Below are positions 39,901-48,424 of a stretch of 64,000 nt of DNA, piece by piece. The stretch's first letter is position 1. Every line of letters begins with the position of its first letter. The stretch is taken from assembly GCA_016776925.1 (NCBI GenBank), contig JADHSL010000009.1, positions 1 to 64,000 of the forward strand, in the 5' to 3' direction. Both the position numbers and the translations under genes were made by a program. This DNA comes from Pirellulales bacterium (GTDB lineage Bacteria > Planctomycetota > Planctomycetia > Pirellulales > UBA1268). The notes beneath the pieces are model-generated. The model was not told where the DNA came from and did no database searches. It saw only the letters and a list, made by a program, of their open reading frames with translations.

Positions 39901-40337
39901 ACGAGATGTTCAAGGCTCGGTGCGGAGGCCTTAAGAGACTCGAAACGGTCGAGGACATCTCGGGTAGTGAGCGCTACAGAAGCATTTGCGTCAGCTGCAA
40001 TAGCTTCAATCCGTTCAACCGAGCGGTTTTTGCGTGGAGGATATGCGGGAACGGCAATAGCACCCCCGTAAAGGCAGCCCATGAATGCGGCGATAAAATC
40101 AAGGCCGGAAGGGTAGAGAAGCAGGACTCGTTTGCCTGACATGTCCTGGTCCATCAACCAGGCACCAATTGTTCGAGCTTTCTGGTCAAGTTCAGCGTAC
40201 GTAATGTTGAGTTCTTCGTTTTCCCCATCGACGAGAAATGTAAATGCTCTGTCGTGAGGGCGATACGCCGCTCGTTGACGCAAAAGGTCAACAATGGTTG
40301 GGGCAAAAGAGCCTTCGGGTAAAGGGGTCGGATTCAC
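36915..40337 (-). CDS. Fatty-acyl-AMP ligase / acyl carrier / alpha-oxoamine synthase fusion
   Basis: A 1140-residue, three-part enzyme. Residues 1-590 form an acyl-AMP ligase of FAAL type: the P-loop YTSGSTGTPKGV at 176-187, YGLAEST, YMRTGDLG, and the C-terminal Lys in SSGKIQRH (about 570). Residues 630-705 form a carrier domain with the phosphopantetheine serine in LGLDSLE (Ser 664). Residues 735-1130 form a PLP enzyme of the alpha-oxoamine synthase group (KBL, AONS, SPT, ALAS), with GHATNETVIGHVV, VDEAHSLG at 936-943 and the Schiff-base Lys in LSKAFG (about 972). The arrangement implies activation of a fatty acid, loading on the carrier, and decarboxylative condensation with an amino acid. 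The start is a GTG with GGAGAG about ten bases upstream. Confidence 0.93.
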   Translation of the reverse strand: MNPTPLPEGSFAPTIVDLLRQRAAYRPHDRAFTFLVDGENEELNITYAELDQKARTIGAWLMDQDMSGKRVLLLYPSGLDFIAAFMGCLYGGAIAVPAYPPRKNRSVERIEAIAADANASVALTTRDVLDRFESLKASAPSLEHLVWQVNDELDQSWSNRWNRPDIKGSTLAFLQYTSGSTGTPKGVMLSHENLLHNSLRIMQAFEITRSQSGVFWLPSFHDMGLIGGILVPLYGGKFNVLMSPVAFLQKPLRWLQAIAKYRATISGGPNFAYELCVRKTTPEQRASLDLSSWSLAFNGAEPVRAETMKAFSEAFAISGFRNEAFYPCYGLAESTLMVTGGMKFEPPVIHRFDPLSVETGIVTLNENSSPDARQFVGSGRELDGQDVLIVDPQTFEPLPPDRVGEIWVSGPSVAQGYWNRADETKSTFQAMLKLPATTAGQVGRWKPNQGPYMRTGDLGFFDNGELFVTGRLKDLIIIRGRNHYPQDLEHSAEEASALIRPGCVAAFAVDIDGRERVVIVAELERGKREEADVLAAFDAIRKRLATEHEVATEAIVLVRPNSIPKTSSGKIQRHACRRQFSDESLAVIEQYISWLESTKETSSPEPPRLARQRPLGENSRGHRPDRELPTEVVQTVFDHVQRIAKERAGNLTLDTNIVELGLDSLERMEIVSSLEEAFGARFPEQVLPTIETCREVTEAILDHMPLEGHKHSHSARIVAEITPDSYDISQFPEVRALQQNFTMVRNAGLQNPYFSVHEGKTTDKTTIDGRELISWASYNYLGMSGDPVVTAAAKDALDQFGTSVSASRLVSGEKTIHQELERAFADFIGTEDAVTMVGGHATNETVIGHVVGPGDLVLHDAFAHNSLLQGAILSGARRRPFPHNDFEAAEAMLAELRSQYRRVLVVIEGIYSMDGDFADLPQFIGLAKRHKALLMVDEAHSLGVMGPTGRGIGEHYGVNPKDVDIWMATLSKAFGSCGGLIAGSSTLIEWLKYTVPGFVYSIGLPPPAAGAALGALRLLKNEPQRVTKLQENAKLFIELSGKAGLNTGASGGSGVVPVILGNSINSLKLSRALFERGINVQPILYPAVEEKAARLRFFITANHTSDQIKKTVTAVREELLKIDPSYAAHLREKNPPVSVA

Positions 40338-40640
40338 GTCTAGAAGGCTCTCCTGACCAACTCCCTCGGCAAAGGAGACCTTTCATGCCGGGCAGCAAGG
40401 TATCAGTTGTTGGTGAACTATGGCCCGCCTGGCCCTGGCACACTACGGCTCGCTCCACTTCCTCCATGGAACTTTCGTGACGCATCCGGCGACACTTTTG
40501 ATGAAATCCGCTGGGAAATCTTCAACTCATTTTAAAATCGGCAGAAACTTCCTGTCAGCAAGAAAGTATAGCGGGGGAGTTGGTGTAATCGATACTTTCG
40601 TCGCGACCAGCCCTGTATAACACGGAAGATCCAACACTTT

Positions 40641-40868
40641 TCAGGCCCACGTGCGGCCGCTGGCACGTTCTGCCCGTTGAGCAAACCCACCAAGAAGGAC
40701 CCCGATAAGGTCCCAGCGGTCATGTCTTCTCACTTCAACGTCACCTTGTTCATTGACTCGGACAAGGCAGGTCTCGGTGAGCCCAACTTGTTGGAGTTTC
40801 TCTGGTGAAACCTCATCTGGTTCAATCATGCTCATTAATGCGTGGCCGGTCATTTCAATAAATTTCAT
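40641..40868 (-). CDS. Small hypothetical protein
   Basis: A 75-residue acidic soluble protein (MKFIEMTGHALMSMIEPDEVSP...). It has a balanced sequence with Trp and Arg near the end (RHDRWDLIGVLLGG). I chose the ATG at 40868, which follows a GGGAAAGAG stretch; the ORF track starts 11 codons earlier. I recognise no domain. It is just upstream (304 bp) of the FAAL-fusion gene on the same strand. Because the sequence looks protein-like rather than a shadow, it is probably real. Confidence 0.65.
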   Translation of the reverse strand: MKFIEMTGHALMSMIEPDEVSPEKLQQVGLTETCLVRVNEQGDVEVRRHDRWDLIGVLLGGFAQRAERASGRTWA

Positions 40869-41034
40869 AGTAGAGCACTCTTTCCCTTGCCGTTTAAGCA
40901 TGGCATGTCTTAGTTGTGGTTACTCAGATGTGTGTACTTAGAATATCTCAACGAGTGAATGAAGAGGGTGTTTCTCAGAAGAATACGACTGCCGGCGTGG
41001 TGCTGGTTTTTTTCATTCGGCTTCTTCTACGGTA

Positions 41035-42066
41035 TCACGAACGTGAAAACTCATGTTCAAGGTGTACAAATGTGTCAGGGTCAATCGACTCGGCACGTAT
41101 GTTTTTTTCAAGTCCAAACGTGTCGTACAGCCGATCAATTCGGCTCACTGCGTCAGGACTTTTTTTCCCTCCTGCTAAAGTCACGAGAACACCACGTAAC
41201 ACCTTCCTGCGATGGCAAAAGATATCGCGGACAAATGTGTGGAACCGTGGCAGGTCAGAGATCTGTGCCCGTCGATGTTCTTCTAGATCTAATCGCACGA
41301 TTGCCGAGTCGATCTTGGGTCGAGGCCAGAATGCTGCAGGCGGAAGGACTCGAATAATCTCACTCCGGCATTGCGAACCAATCCAAATGGAAAGCGCGTT
41401 GTAAGAATGATGGCCAGCTGAAGCAGTCATGCGATCAGCCATTTCGTATTGAACAGTTACAGTGGCAGAAGAAAAGGGCCTCGTTAGCAAGAGATTTGAG
41501 ATGACAGGTGTAGCGACACAATAGGGAAGATTTGCGACAAGAAGAAAACGCCCTTTTTTGCCAGCTGCCTGTCGTTGTTTCTCGGCTTCGTCCAATGCGC
41601 TGAGAACGTGAGGCGATAACCTGTTTTTGCCAGCTAAAACGTCTGTGTTGACGAGGTTGACGTTGTCAGCATCGATGAGCCGGTCGCGAGCCAACGTCGC
41701 AAGTCGACTGTCAATTTCAATTGTGACAACCCGATATGCAGAGCGAGCAAGCCGTTCCGTGAGTGCGGCAGTGCCACTGCCAACCTCAAGGACAATGTCG
41801 TCAGGTTGTATATCAGCTGTCCGCTCAAGCAGGTCGAGCAGGTTTAAGTCAACAAGAAAGTTCTGGCCTTTTTTAGTGTCAATTGAAAAGCCAACTTCTG
41901 AGAAAAGCTTTTTCAGATAAGCAGTAGTTTGTCGAGTGGCCTGTGAAGCCGCAACACTTTGTTCACTCTTTGCGTTTTCGTCAGCTGTAGGCGAGCTGTC
42001 CTGACGCTTTCGGCCAGATCGTTTTTTGTGCACCGTCTTCGGTCGTCCCCGGCCTAATTTTTTCAT
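41035..42066 (-). CDS. rsmA: 16S rRNA dimethyladenosine transferase
   Basis: A KsgA-type methyltransferase that dimethylates two adjacent adenines near the 3' end of 16S rRNA. Motifs are KKGQNFLVDLNLL, the SAM loop VLEVGSGTAALTERLA, VTIEID, motif IV NLPYCVATPVI, and the C-terminal part FFHRRKVLRG-type (here CHRRKVLRG). Motif IV has Cys where most KsgA proteins have Asn (NLPYN). The first ~50 residues are an unusual Lys/Arg-rich extension (GRGRPKTVHKKRSGRKR). I chose the ATG at 42066, which overlaps the ribE stop as ATGA; the ORF track begins six codons upstream. Confidence 0.93.
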   Translation of the reverse strand: MKKLGRGRPKTVHKKRSGRKRQDSSPTADENAKSEQSVAASQATRQTTAYLKKLFSEVGFSIDTKKGQNFLVDLNLLDLLERTADIQPDDIVLEVGSGTAALTERLARSAYRVVTIEIDSRLATLARDRLIDADNVNLVNTDVLAGKNRLSPHVLSALDEAEKQRQAAGKKGRFLLVANLPYCVATPVISNLLLTRPFSSATVTVQYEMADRMTASAGHHSYNALSIWIGSQCRSEIIRVLPPAAFWPRPKIDSAIVRLDLEEHRRAQISDLPRFHTFVRDIFCHRRKVLRGVLVTLAGGKKSPDAVSRIDRLYDTFGLEKNIRAESIDPDTFVHLEHEFSRS

Positions 42067-42656
42067 GAACGTGCTTCCAGCCAACGGCAGACATATTTGG
42101 AAATAAGGTCAGTTTCGAGGTTTACTTCGTCTCCAACAGCAAGTTCTCCCAAAGTAGTGTGGCTTAGGGTGTGCGGGATGAGGGCGACGCTGAAAGATGT
42201 CTCGTTGACGTCGACTACGGTCAGGCTCACTCCATCAACAGCGACTGATCCCTTTGCTGCCAACTGTGCAAGCAAGTTTTTTGGGCATGTGAATCGACAT
42301 GTGACCCAATCCTTTTCCTGGATTCGGTCTTCGAGAATACCGAGGCCATCGATGTGACCAGTTACGAGATGGCCATCGAGTCGGTCCTGAAGCGTGAGAG
42401 AGCGTTCAAGGTTAATTGAATCAGCCGCTTTACAAGTTCCAAAATTCGTACGCTGTATTGTTTCAGGGCCGAGCTGGAACTCAAGCGTTTCTCCGTCTGT
42501 TTGCACCACTGACAGACAACAGCCATTCGTACAAATACTGTCACCGATGCGTACGCCCTGAGCCAAGGGGCCAGCGTGCACAGCAAGCCGTACGCCGGGT
42601 GGCTCATGGGCGATGCTGTTTATCGAACCGAGGTATTGCACGAGACCTGTAAACAT
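42063..42656 (-). CDS. ribE: Riboflavin synthase alpha chain
   Basis: Converts two lumazine molecules into riboflavin; the usual 197-residue protein of two homologous barrels. It begins with the classic MFTGLVQ at 42656, preceded by AAGGA. Barrel 1 has GDSICTNGCCLSV, and barrel 2 has GSVAVDGVSLTVVDV and GHIDGLG-type VTGHIDG. The ORF-track start at 42737 adds 27 residues not seen in the family. The stop overlaps the rsmA start as ATGA, so the two are translationally coupled. No FMN riboswitch is visible upstream. Confidence 0.95.
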   Translation of the reverse strand: MFTGLVQYLGSINSIAHEPPGVRLAVHAGPLAQGVRIGDSICTNGCCLSVVQTDGETLEFQLGPETIQRTNFGTCKAADSINLERSLTLQDRLDGHLVTGHIDGLGILEDRIQEKDWVTCRFTCPKNLLAQLAAKGSVAVDGVSLTVVDVNETSFSVALIPHTLSHTTLGELAVGDEVNLETDLISKYVCRWLEARS

Positions 42657-44287
<1,631 letters not shown>

Positions 44288-44384
44288 TAGGTGGCAGTGC
44301 CGCGATTCGGTGGGGTACTCGCATTCGGTCTATCTGTCTTGATGAAATACTTCACAGTGCAGCATCACAATTGAAGGTGGGCTG

Positions 44385-44744
44385 ATGGAGAATAATGACA
44401 CCCCTACTTCGGCCTTTCGGCTGATTGATAGCCCTTGGTTATGGGGGCTCATGTTCTCGTTGATGGCACTTGTTGGCTTGGGGCTTATTCGTCCAAAGTT
44501 TGATGTCCGACAAAGTCAAATTGAAGGGCGCTTCTTAGGTCGTAGACAGTCGACTGTCGAACGCTGGCGGCGACAATCAGGACTCAAGGAGATCGACCTT
44601 GCCGATTCTGCGGTTGACCCTTCAACAGTGAAGCCAAAACGTATTGTTCCTCTATGGACCCTTGCATCGGCTGCAACGATTTCAGTGTGCGGCTGTGGAT
44701 ACATGCTTTATCGCGAGTGGCGAAAAAAAGAGAACGCTCGATAA
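44385..44744 (+). CDS. Small two-pass membrane protein
   Basis: A 119-residue protein with two hydrophobic segments: WLWGLMFSLMALVGLGLI (about 18-35) and LWTLASAATISVCGCGYML (about 89-107). They are separated by a basic loop (RFLGRRQSTVERWRRQ), and the tail is basic (REWRKKENAR). AAGG lies just before the ATG. I recognise no family, but the length and topology are consistent. It is downstream of eno by 97 bp and convergent with the following histidine kinase. Confidence 0.65.
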   Translation: MENNDTPTSAFRLIDSPWLWGLMFSLMALVGLGLIRPKFDVRQSQIEGRFLGRRQSTVERWRRQSGLKEIDLADSAVDPSTVKPKRIVPLWTLASAATISVCGCGYMLYREWRKKENAR

Positions 44745-44786
44745 ACTGCTGGTTATTCCAGCAGCAGGGGCATTGCCATGTTCAGA

Positions 44787-45614
44787 CTATCCGGCTGCAG
44801 CAACTGGCCGAAGAGATGGGAAACGGATTGTAATACCTGTTCCCTTACCAATGCTGCTTTCTACACGAATGCGGCCTTTATGTGACTCGATTATCTCTCT
44901 GCAGGCGGTGAGTCCAAGGCCAGTGCCTCCCTTACCCGTTTCATCAGGACCGGCTTTTGTTGAAAAGTTTGCGTCAAACATTTTCTGCATAACTTCTCGA
45001 GACATGCCACAGCCCATATCACGAACGAGCAGACTCACAGATTGTCTGGCCGGGGTCGTAGCGATACGAAGAATGAGACGTCCGCCATCGGGCATTGCCT
45101 GCCGGGCATTGACTAGAAGGTTCAAGAGTACCTGTTGAAGTTGGCCCGGGTTGGCTAAGACTTTAGGAACTTCTGAAAATTCTCGTTCGACTTGTACCCG
45201 ATATTTCATCATCTCACGTTCAAGCAAGACGAGTACTTCTTCAGTCAAGCTTACAAGGTTCACTGGTTCCATACGATTGGATGACCGATGACTGCGAGAC
45301 ATTGAAAGAACACTCGCTGTTATCTTAGCTGCCCGTGTGCTGGCAGAGAGAATGCGATTGAGGGCCTTGTCGCGGGTTTCTTTGTCTGGATGCCTTATAC
45401 CAAGCCGGGCGTAATTGAGAATGGTTGTCAAGGCATTATTGAATTCATGGGTTGTCGTTCCGAGGAGTTCTCCCAAGGTGGCCTGTTTCCGGGCTTCGAG
45501 GAGTTGTGCCTTGAGGGATTCAATCTCGGTCACTGATGGGGAGATTGCGGCCGACTGTTCGACAGAATCACCCCTTGGATGGGGTGCATCAGGCGTGTGG
45601 CCGGCTATGTGCAT
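44787..45614 (-). CDS. Cytoplasmic histidine kinase without sensor domain
   Basis: A 275-residue two-domain kinase. After a short acidic N-terminus comes a coiled helix (EIESLKAQLLEARKQATLGELLG) leading to the phosphoacceptor box THEFNNALTTILNYA (His about residue 56), then the HATPase with N box LLNLLVNARQAMPDGG, G1 box DMGCGM, F box and G2 box GGTGLGL. There are no transmembrane, PAS or GAF domains, so the signal is probably received through a partner. No response regulator lies beside it. Confidence 0.9.
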   Translation of the reverse strand: MHIAGHTPDAPHPRGDSVEQSAAISPSVTEIESLKAQLLEARKQATLGELLGTTTHEFNNALTTILNYARLGIRHPDKETRDKALNRILSASTRAAKITASVLSMSRSHRSSNRMEPVNLVSLTEEVLVLLEREMMKYRVQVEREFSEVPKVLANPGQLQQVLLNLLVNARQAMPDGGRLILRIATTPARQSVSLLVRDMGCGMSREVMQKMFDANFSTKAGPDETGKGGTGLGLTACREIIESHKGRIRVESSIGKGTGITIRFPSLRPVAAAG

Positions 45615-45922
45615 GAATATTCCAACAAATGAAAGGCAAATACAAGAAAGGCTGTTTCAGGCATTTTTATGCAAAAACACTCTTCTTTATCCATCGACGA
45701 TCTCTCGTGAGCACTTCATTTCGATAGAAGCGAACATTTTTTGCCACTTGACCGTTGAAGTCACTGTGAGTCGCTCAGGTTTATCCGTTCCGTATTGATG
45801 CTCTGAGTTCTGTAAGTGTTCCCTTCTGGGTTTCCGGCAGGATATGCTTTTATTGCCAGTTCAGGTTTACCGAATGGGTGGATTAGGCGAACATAGAGTT
45901 CATCCTTGAGGAGTTGTGTTGA
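45615..45922. other. Intergenic region between divergent histidine kinase and DUF1559 genes
   Basis: About 310 bp holding the promoters of both neighbours by position. GAGGAG precedes the DUF1559 ATG. No coding region or RNA gene is supported. Confidence 0.5.
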
Positions 45923-46666
45923 ATGAAACGAAAAGCTTTTACGCTCATTGAGTTATTAGTGGTCATTGCGATCATCGGGCTTATGATCGGTTTGTTGCTT
46001 CCGGCGGTACAACAGGCCCGTGAAGCTGCTCGGCGTGCGTCGTGTAAATCAAATATGAAGCAGATAGGTATTGCCTTCAATTTGTATCTTGATCGAGTCA
46101 ATCGTGGCAAGTTTCCAGTGGCAGCTCAGATGCCAAGTCTCGAGCCCACATTTTACACAAGTGGCAGCCGTCCTCTTTATCCGACTATTGTTTCTCAGCT
46201 TGGTTCGTATATCGAAAATCAAAAGGGAACATTCCGCTGTCCATCAGATATAACGTACTTCGAAAGAAATCCTACGTCACAAGCGGTGCTAGATGCTCAG
46301 AGTGCCCTTGCGTCGATACCAGATTCGGAGAAGCCGGAAGAGTACAAGCCGGCAAATCTTTCCTTGGAGGGAACCAGTTACGAGTACCCACAGCGACGCC
46401 TCACGACGTCTGATCTTAAGTCCCCATACAACATACGTGGTAAGACTCGTGAGGAAGCCCTTTCTTCCCGCCGCACCGGAGATAATCTTGCCTCATCGAA
46501 GCTGTGGATTCTCTACGAGTTTGCTCCCTTTCATGGAGGAGGAGTAGGTTCACTTTTTGGCAGTTCCCAGACCGAATACAACAATCCAGATGATGGCAAC
46601 AACTGGAGTGTTCCGGATGGGGCACGCGTTTTTCTTTATCTTGATGGCCACGTTGAGAATAAGTAA
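45923..46666 (+). CDS. Prepilin-type DUF1559 (H-X9-DG) protein
   Basis: A 247-residue protein with the type IV pilin-like N-terminus [35 protein letters not shown], a prepilin peptidase/methylation signal and a long hydrophobic helix. The globular part follows and ends in YLDGHVE, the C-terminal DG signature of the family that is greatly expanded in planctomycetes. It is expected to be processed by a prepilin peptidase and assembled with, or anchored to, the cell envelope. The next gene begins 3 bp after its stop, so the two form a transcription unit. Confidence 0.9.
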   Translation: MKRKAFTLIELLVVIAIIGLMIGLLLPAVQQAREAARRASCKSNMKQIGIAFNLYLDRVNRGKFPVAAQMPSLEPTFYTSGSRPLYPTIVSQLGSYIENQKGTFRCPSDITYFERNPTSQAVLDAQSALASIPDSEKPEEYKPANLSLEGTSYEYPQRRLTTSDLKSPYNIRGKTREEALSSRRTGDNLASSKLWILYEFAPFHGGGVGSLFGSSQTEYNNPDDGNNWSVPDGARVFLYLDGHVENK

Positions 46667-46669
46667 GCA

Positions 46670-47380
46670 ATGGCAAGCTCTTCCAAGAAAAAAACAGGTG
46701 ACAGTTCTGGGAGTAACAGGTGGTGGCTACCTGCTCTATTTCTCACGGTATTTGTCATCGCTATTTCCGCTTATTTTCTTCTTCGTCCTCGCGACTACTC
46801 CAATGATCCACAAGTCGTTGAAATTCGTGAGATTCAGGAAGAGGCTAGGAAGCGTTATTTGTCGAACGGTGGGCCTTCGACGAAAGCTGAAGCAAGGGCA
46901 TTCGTGCAGTCGATGGAACAAGTCCGAAAAAAAATGGAAGGTTTGCCTTCCGATGCGCGTCGTGAACTCTATCGGGGGGGAGGTAATGTTTTCTATTCCT
47001 CCATGCGGCAACGAATAGATGACTACTTTAATGCTTCTCCTGCCGAGCGGCAGCGAGTACTCGATCAACAGATTCGTCAATCGGATCTGATGAGTAACGC
47101 ATTCTCGGAGGCTCGTGCTGCCCGTGCGGCCGAGGAAAGCTCGGAAAACGGTTCGGCGAGAGAAGGTCAGTCGAGCAATGGTCAGAGCAATGGTCAGAGC
47201 AATGGTCAGAGCAATGGTCGGTCGTCATGGGCGAATCGGCCACAAGGTGACCGTAATGAATGGTTCAAAGATCGAATTCTTGATAGGACCACACCGGAGC
47301 AACGTGCTAAATACGTGGAGTACCGTCGTGCAGCGTCTGAGCGTCGCGAGGAATTAGGGCTTCCAGCAGGTTGGCCTTAA
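46670..47380 (+). CDS. Single-pass membrane protein with NGQS repeats
   Basis: A 236-residue protein. It starts with a Lys/Ser-rich segment, then a transmembrane helix (WWLPALFLTVFVIAISAYFLL, about 19-39), then a charged helical domain rich in Arg, Glu and Gln (EIREIQEEARKRYL, ARAFVQSMEQVRKKM). Next come four NGQS repeats (about 170-183) and a Trp-containing C-terminus. The ATG is 3 bp past the stop of the DUF1559 gene, so co-translation is likely. No domain is recognised; a partner or scaffold role for the pilin-like protein is conjecture. Confidence 0.75.
   Translation: MASSSKKKTGDSSGSNRWWLPALFLTVFVIAISAYFLLRPRDYSNDPQVVEIREIQEEARKRYLSNGGPSTKAEARAFVQSMEQVRKKMEGLPSDARRELYRGGGNVFYSSMRQRIDDYFNASPAERQRVLDQQIRQSDLMSNAFSEARAARAAEESSENGSAREGQSSNGQSNGQSNGQSNGRSSWANRPQGDRNEWFKDRILDRTTPEQRAKYVEYRRAASERREELGLPAGWP
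47174..47221. repeat. 12-bp in-frame tandem repeat
   Basis: Four copies of agcaatggtcag encode Ser-Asn-Gly-Gln in frame inside the membrane protein gene. Confidence 0.9.
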
Positions 47381-47427
47381 GTCGTCAGGCTTCATTCAGT
47401 TGTGGTGGATAATACAGTATTAAAAAA

Positions 47428-47682
47428 ATGGTTGACACTTTAGGACTTCTAGCTGAAGCAATCCAATTAGCATGTGAATTGGGTTACGACGTTCGAGAAG
47501 AACCGCTTGGCGATACTGCAAGTGGTGAGGTGCGTATTGGTGCTTCCCGACATATTCTCTTAAACGTTTCAGACCTTCCCGCTGACCAATTAGAGCAGCT
47601 TACGAAAATCCTGGCAGCTGATGACCGTTGGAAGACTGTGCCGGTAAGTCACCTCCTGAAGCGAACACTTCGTGGTGACTGA
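47428..47682 (+). CDS. Small hypothetical protein
   Basis: An 84-residue soluble protein with a tidy alpha/beta sequence (MVDTLGLLAEAIQLACELGYDVREEPLG, ASRHILLNVSDLPADQLEQLTKIL, AADDRWKTVPVSHLL). The composition and length suggest a real small domain. I recognise no family. It follows the membrane protein gene by 47 bp on the same strand and converges with nadD. Confidence 0.7.
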   Translation: MVDTLGLLAEAIQLACELGYDVREEPLGDTASGEVRIGASRHILLNVSDLPADQLEQLTKILAADDRWKTVPVSHLLKRTLRGD

Positions 47683-47713
47683 CTTCCCACGAAGAAGTGG
47701 CTCTACAGTTTTT
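47668..47713 (+). terminator. Possible terminator between convergent genes
   Basis: CTTCGTGG pairs with CCACGAAG (8 bp, 11-base loop), followed after about 14 bases by six T. It straddles the end of the 47428 gene and lies opposite the nadD end. The distance to the T run makes it weak. Confidence 0.35.
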
Positions 47714-48344
47714 TCTCAGCTGTGCGGTAAAGCTGTTTGTTGTTAATAAATTGTTCTACATTCCGTGGAGTGCGGAAACGTATGCTGCGTCCGGCTGCTA
47801 CTGCTTTTCGTATCTGGTTTGCCCGGATGCCAATGCCAGGAACCTGAATTCGCTCTGCCTTTATTTGTTGTGACTGCTTGTTACTCAGTAGAGCTTTGAG
47901 CTGAGGTTCTTGAAGTGTCTTTTCAATATCATCAATGCCGTGACGTTCAATCGCAAGAATCCTAACAATGCCCAGGATTTCCTGTGGTTTTCTCCATGAG
48001 GGGAGGTCCCTCAGAGCATCGGGTCCGAGTATGAGTGAAAAGCGATCGTTTGGGTGTCGAGCAACGAGGTCGCTCACTGTGTCGACGGTATAACTAATCC
48101 CACCGCGGTCACATTCATTTAGAGAAAAGTCAAGCTTGTCATGGCTTGCCAAAGCGAGTCTCAACATTTCAATCCTGTCCTCAGGGCACGCCAGCGGACT
48201 GTTTTGTTTGTGCGGTGGGGTCGCCGCAGGCATGAAGAGTACGCGGTCAAGGTGGGCCTGTTCAAGACAGCACTCCGCTATGATCAGGTGTCCGAGATGG
48301 ACCGGATTAAAGCTACCTCCGAAGATTGCCAGTTCTTTTGCCAT
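47703..48344 (-). CDS. nadD: Nicotinate-nucleotide adenylyltransferase
   Basis: Adenylates nicotinate mononucleotide in NAD synthesis. The nucleotidyltransferase fold motifs are FGGSFNPVHLGHLIIAE with the HxGH type His pair near residue 15-20, PAATPPHK, RIEMLRLAL, SYTVDTV and the ISSTxIR-like C-terminal segment here reduced to GIRANQIRKAVAAG. I chose the ATG at 48344 (213 residues); the ORF-track start adds 17 residues. It is divergent from priA, 80 bp apart. Confidence 0.94.
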   Translation of the reverse strand: MAKELAIFGGSFNPVHLGHLIIAECCLEQAHLDRVLFMPAATPPHKQNSPLACPEDRIEMLRLALASHDKLDFSLNECDRGGISYTVDTVSDLVARHPNDRFSLILGPDALRDLPSWRKPQEILGIVRILAIERHGIDDIEKTLQEPQLKALLSNKQSQQIKAERIQVPGIGIRANQIRKAVAAGRSIRFRTPRNVEQFINNKQLYRTAEKKL

Positions 48345-48424
48345 GACTGCCGCTTTTTGCGCGTATTTCGTTACTATCTGTGGTAGGTAGCCCACCCACT
48401 CGTGTTCTTAGTTGTACTGTAAAT

